Assembly (NCBI GenBank): GCA_008692225.1
Contig: VICG01000011.1
Span: 1,054,001 to 1,118,000 of the forward strand
Reading direction: 5' to 3'
Source: Monilinia fructicola
Taxonomy: Eukaryota > Ascomycota > Leotiomycetes > Helotiales > Sclerotiniaceae
Length of the DNA stretch: 64,000 bases
The notes under the pieces are model-generated. The model was not told the origin of the DNA and ran no database searches. It was given only the letters and a program-made list of their open reading frames with translations. The position numbers were made by a program, and so were the translations under genes. Below are positions 59,659-64,000 of this stretch, in pieces. Every line of letters starts with the position of its first letter. Within the stretch, counting starts at the first letter, position 1.

Positions 59659-61153
59659 TGTACAGTAATAAGTATATGCTTCGATTATCCCAAAGTTTTC
59701 ATGTCTTACCCCCTGCCTATAAAACCCACATAATACTGCTTTCCGATACGGGCTCTCACAAGCAGTACTATGCTTTCGGCACGACTGTATGGCTAGGTCG
59801 CAACTAGCATGCTTCTACTCAGCTACTGCCACCACTAGATTGCGCACAGTTCCTATACTCCTTTCTGCATGTGTATAAAATCTGCAATGCTTATCGCAAG
59901 AGGAACGTGGATACAACTGCTTGGCTTCCTTCATGCAGCCATTCGTTGTCGTTTGGAAAGATGACTCAAGATGGATCGTCAGCTATTACGAGCCCAGGTA
60001 GCTAAGATAACGCAAGAAGGTGAAGCTCATCCAGCGAGTTACTCGCGCGGTAACGTGATGCGGTAGCTGTAAAGGCCTGGAGAACTGCACGCTGGCTTGA
60101 AATTCTTCTTGCGGGAAAGCAGCCATGGATCCACGGCAAGAGAGAAATCGGCTTCACTGTTAACACATTCTGCTTCCATGTCTACCTGCGTGATATGGGT
60201 GAGCTCTTGGTGTTCTCACAGCCTTATCAACAAAGCCGTCTTGGCTTCAGATGTGGCGGGCGGTTAGGTTCACGATTGGTCGAATATTCTCCGTGGTTGG
60301 GACAGAGTCCAGATAGATAGATATCTTTACTTGGATTTCGCCGTGTCAAAAGCTGAAAAGGTATGAATGATGTGCTGTCTCGAGGCAGCGTCACGTATCT
60401 ATAGGTAGCTGTCTGTGAAGCTCGAATGAGACTATGAATTGCATTTATACTGATAGCGACAACTGAGTCAATGGTAACTGTAAATGAAATGCAAGGCCTG
60501 GGGTGCTTCTTCATAGCAATTTGTGAATGGAATGAAAGGGATGCTAATACTGTAATTCGCTGCCGCTTGATGAGGAGAAGGGGGTCAAAGAAGTCTTCGG
60601 GTGATATTTCAGTACCCTCTAGCTTCTTGAGAAGACTACCTATGTACGATACCTAGTAGGTATGATAGTCAGGTTCCAGGTTAACCATGGAATTCTTCGA
60701 TATCCCGAGGCCCATTCAAGACAGTAAAAAGAAAACTACGACGTCTAAACGTTGATGCATGATGGGAATAATTTCACTTTACCATTTGACCATTTGACTA
60801 CCAGCAAATCACAGTTGGACCATCTCTTCGCTTATGTAAAACCATCAGCCTCTCCAATGTACAGTAGCCTTGCATGCATGTATGCGAGGCTGTGGCTATT
60901 CACTTCACTAAATTACTTCAGGCTAGTAGTACATTCAAGTTCCCAACATGACTGCAACATGACTGACCTCAAGTTTCAATCACAAAACAGCAACAGGCCC
61001 TCGCGATATCCTCTTATTAAGGCATTCCAACTAGAGTGCATCCTTTCGTTTTGCCCACACAACACGTCGAGAATTACAACATAATCCACATTTTAGAATC
61101 AACACCACCGTCCATACGCTGCTCGTCGCATTCCTTCACCTTCGATATACATC

Positions 61154-62909
61154 ATGGACCAACTTCCACCCGAGCTCCTTGGCCTGATTCTTGGAAAGAA
61201 CGTCGAAATGTGCCGATGTGATAAAAATAGTATTCTCGAGCTCCGATTAGTATGCAAGGTCTTCAACGAACTCTTAAAGCCGTCAATCTTCAAAACGATC
61301 CAATTGGAGTTCTCCCGGTTGAGCCGCTTTCGAGACATCGATGATAACCCGGATCGATTAAAGACGCTCCAAAATGTTGCTTCATTATCATCGTCCCTCC
61401 ATATCGATACGATGGTAGTTAGGGATCCAGGTATGTGTCGATTCCCTTACCGCGTCACACCATCTTTCGTCGTCGTCAGGCATTGAGTCCTTCTGCTGGC
61501 TGCGCTATATTTCTCGAGTCACTGTTGTCTTCTATCAGCAAGATATTCTTGAGCTAACCCGTTCATTAGATGAGATCGATTACTTGAAAGAAGTCTTCAA
61601 CACCATCATCGTCAAAGTTCCTGAAATGGCCGACATGATCGAGTCCCTTCGAAGTTATTGCTTGCAAAAGAGCACATTCATAGAGGAGGATTACAATCGT
61701 TTGATTTTCAGAGTCTTACAGAACGCTCCAGATATTACCCGACTGAAGGTCAACCTGCCGTTTCAAGTTGTCGGCAATGCGGCTATGACATCTACGAGAT
61801 TGTTCGCGAACACTCTTGCCTGTGCCGCGAACCGGCCCGAAGAACATCGGAAAATTGACACAATGGCCTTGGATCACCTTACTGACAAGACGGTTAACAA
61901 CATATGCAATGTGCCTATTGATGTGGAAAACGCCTTTAAGACATTCGAGAACTTGAAAAGTCTAGTGATATCTATCAAGAGACAGGAGAGCAGAGGAGCA
62001 TTGCAGACAGTTTTTGCTAGGAACCTTTGGTTGTTGATTCGAAAAGCTCAGGGTTTGGAGAGCTTGTGTATGATCGGATGGAACGTTTCAAAGAATACGA
62101 GAAGTAGGAGAAACTCCACACTCATGTCTTTTACAAATTGGACTATGCGTTCGTTGCCATATCATCCTGTCAAAGGACCCGCTCTCAATAATTTACGGTA
62201 TTTGGAATTGAAGCGGGTGGAAATGGATCCTGCAATGCTTCTCTTTTTAATCAAGGAAAACTGCCATTCTTTGACGGAATTGTATTTGAGCGAAGTCTAC
62301 CTGAAGGTTTTTGGTTCAGCCGATAAAGAGGACACTAGTTTGTGGATAGGTCACCCAAATGTTAAGATTCCCAACCCCAACCCTGGGAAGTGCACTTGGG
62401 TTGCACCAGCCATACGAGATATTGAAGGCCTCAATCTCAAGATCCTTCGAGTTAGTAGCCTTGGCTACGATGATTACAATCCAGACCCTGATTCAGAAAA
62501 TCCTAACTACGACCTTGACGATCCTACGGGGCACAACAAGCCTTTCGATCAAAGATTTGTGGAAGCGGTGATTGGTACAATAATTCCATCGTCTCTGGAG
62601 TCACCCCCCGTCGATACTCCCACCGAAATCGATGATACCAACGAAAATACCATCAAAGTTGGAATTGGCCTGGATACTTACGATGCGGAAGCCTATCAAT
62701 TGAACCAAGGAAACCGAACATCGCACTTTAAACGCTGCATCGATGGGGTCTTTCTTAATCACACTGATGGAGCGTTGAGGGAATTGCAAAAAATAATCAG
62801 CGTGGCCGACAGGGGCATGGATTTGATCAATGAAGAAATAAACAGAAATCAAGCGCTGGTTGTTGATCCTGATTTTAACACGCTTATTGATCCCCCGCCT
62901 GATACATGA
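61154..62909 (+). CDS. F-box-like protein
   Basis: Probable substrate adaptor of an SCF ubiquitin ligase. Exons are 61154-61430 and 61480-62909 (49-nt intron joining VRDPG to IESFCWLRY). No indels, 568 residues. The first 50 residues fit a degenerate F-box: MDQLPPELLGLILGKN, LELRLVCKVFNELLKPSIFKTI. The rest is leucine-rich-like with regular LxxLxL steps (ENLKSLVISI, GLESLCMIGWNV, LNNLRYLELKRVEM, CHSLTELYLSEVYL). The C-terminus is acidic and Asp/Pro-rich. Target unknown; F-box proteins of this type are numerous in filamentous fungi. Confidence 0.75.
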
Positions 62910-64000
62910 GCAGTTCTCAGAAGTAAACGTTTCTTCTACATGGCTATTTGATCCATGACTCAAAATTATGGGAATATTGATAACACCTGACCAAGTTACG
63001 ATCTTACTTTCCAGACCGCACAATTTACTTTTTACAAGATGTTCAGAAATATTGCTTCGATCAAAGAATGCCAAAGGCTAAAAGCAATACTATCCGAATA
63101 TCCAGCTCGAGTGTTTTTGATCAAGTTAGGTGGATCCAGAATACGGGGTGCCTTGTCCATTTTCGCTCCCCTCCCTCCTCTAAGCGCTCGATTTGTCCTT
63201 GGCGCTTGCAGAACAACAACATGCTATTTGACTTGCGATTGGCACCAAAATGCGGCAGGGTATTTGGGCGTCTATATCCGTTCTCGTGCGCAGACCTCTT
63301 CATTGGCTTCGGGACCTTTGTGCTGTTAGTCAACTCGATTTTCGGCCCAAACAAATTTACTTGTTGTTTTGCGCAAGTTCTTACATTTCGTCTTCGTGGC
63401 ACTGTACTACGCTTTGGCCACATATCCCCAGCATTTAAAAGTACTCTCATATACGACACCATTTATTCAGGTGTAGAATGCAGATAGGAGTCATGACGTT
63501 GGTCAACACACTACTCGCTTGAGATGGGATCGAAGCTTTATCTTGCCTATCATCAACAATCTAGTATGGTGTCTCTGCTAATATCTTCTTAGCAGGATGT
63601 GACAATATTTGCCTACTATCTGGCCCGTCATAAGCTTTGGTGAAGCAAAGCTAGTGCTTGAAGGTGGGACCTTCAAAGCTCAAGCTGTTGGACTGCATTG
63701 CTGGTAGGTAGATCAAAAATTACATATAATAACCACGTGACACGTCATATAATACCATGAATGTTACATCCTTCACCGAACGCCTTTGCTCTAGAGACTG
63801 CTTTTTTACATATTTGCTAACTGATAGCCCTCATTGAAGCCCCTAACACTGTTGATCGTCAGTGGAGGAATGAAATCTTTACTCGTGTAGCCGAAGAATT
63901 CTTTCTCTCCTTTTTCATTTGAATCAACCTCGACTCCTTAAAAGGATATCCACTCATGTATACCTGCGTACAAATCCATTGAACTAGGAGATATAGCTTG
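62910..64000. other. intergenic, nothing recognised
   Basis: About 1.1 kb to the window end. Short open frames at 63039-63487 show no family features. No RNA gene is seen. Confidence 0.5.

Larger units (their letters stand above)
55122..61153. other. about 6 kb of microsatellite-rich intergenic DNA
   Basis: No gene can be supported. Long ORFs here are repeat translations or antisense noise. It holds many simple repeats (several listed below) and a scatter of palindromic TACTGTAC/GTACAGTA words. It is bounded by the 5' ends of the DUF1765 gene and an F-box-like gene, so it is head-to-head promoter space at minimum. Confidence 0.6.

Noticed and set aside
63039..63487. Overlapping ORFs at the right end
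   Set aside because: No family motif, no splice-joined extension, and both strands are open to a similar degree.
1..64000. tRNA or rRNA genes
   Set aside because: No A-box/B-box pair or cloverleaf could be recognised by eye on either strand; a tRNAscan run would settle it.

Overview
The window is nuclear DNA of a filamentous ascomycete. The protein genes are cut by 47-175 nt GT-AG introns with CTAAC/CTGAC-like branch sites, and the gene set (Paf1-complex Leo1, Golgi SNARE Gos1, Mob protein, patatin-like protein, DUF1765 protein, HR-PKS-NRPS) is fungal. Overall feel (AT-leaning, long low-complexity intergenic DNA, protein wording) suggests Leotiomycetes, perhaps Sclerotiniaceae. That placement is inference, not proof.

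Layout. 1-14.4 kb is a housekeeping block: branched-chain 2-oxoacid dehydrogenase E2 (-), Atp10-like ATPase assembly factor (+), Gos1 (-), Mob-family kinase activator (-), a possible 46-residue membrane protein (+), Leo1 (+), a patatin-like protein that seems to lack its catalytic residues (+), and a Ser/Thr-rich single-pass membrane protein (-). 15.6-16.0 kb holds a 377-bp pogo-like MITE. 16.6-39.2 kb is the accessory core: a 4043-residue PKS-NRPS hybrid (-), a divergent EthD-domain protein (+), a DHA2-type MFS transporter (-), a SAT4/Pth11-like seven-helix protein (+), a stop-riddled gag-like retroelement remnant, and an aldo-keto reductase (-). 41.5-55.1 kb returns to ordinary genes: CECR5-like HAD hydrolase (+), a possible 41-residue membrane protein (+), a large uncharacterised protein (+), tRNA dihydrouridine synthase Dus4 (-) and a DUF1765 protein (-). 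55.1-61.1 kb is about 6 kb of microsatellite-rich DNA without a supportable gene, followed by an F-box-like gene (+).

How the accessory genes may work together: the PKS-NRPS has domains KS-AT-DH-MT-(psi-ER)-KR-ACP-C-A-T-R. It would build a methylated, partly reduced polyketide, couple it to one amino acid and release it through a reductase domain whose Tyr-Lys pair is intact, so an aldehyde or alcohol is expected. The EthD protein and the aldo-keto reductase are candidate tailoring enzymes and the MFS protein a candidate exporter. No trans-enoyl reductase, P450, hydrolase or Zn2Cys6 regulator is visible, so either the cluster is small or partners lie elsewhere.

A caution that affects many entries: I count 22 single-base reading-frame breaks in genes from 1 to 47.5 kb, mostly in short homopolymers. 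In each affected gene, correcting them restores family-like sequence and a total length divisible by three. I treat them as sequence errors, not pseudogenes. The genes from 48 kb onward are clean.
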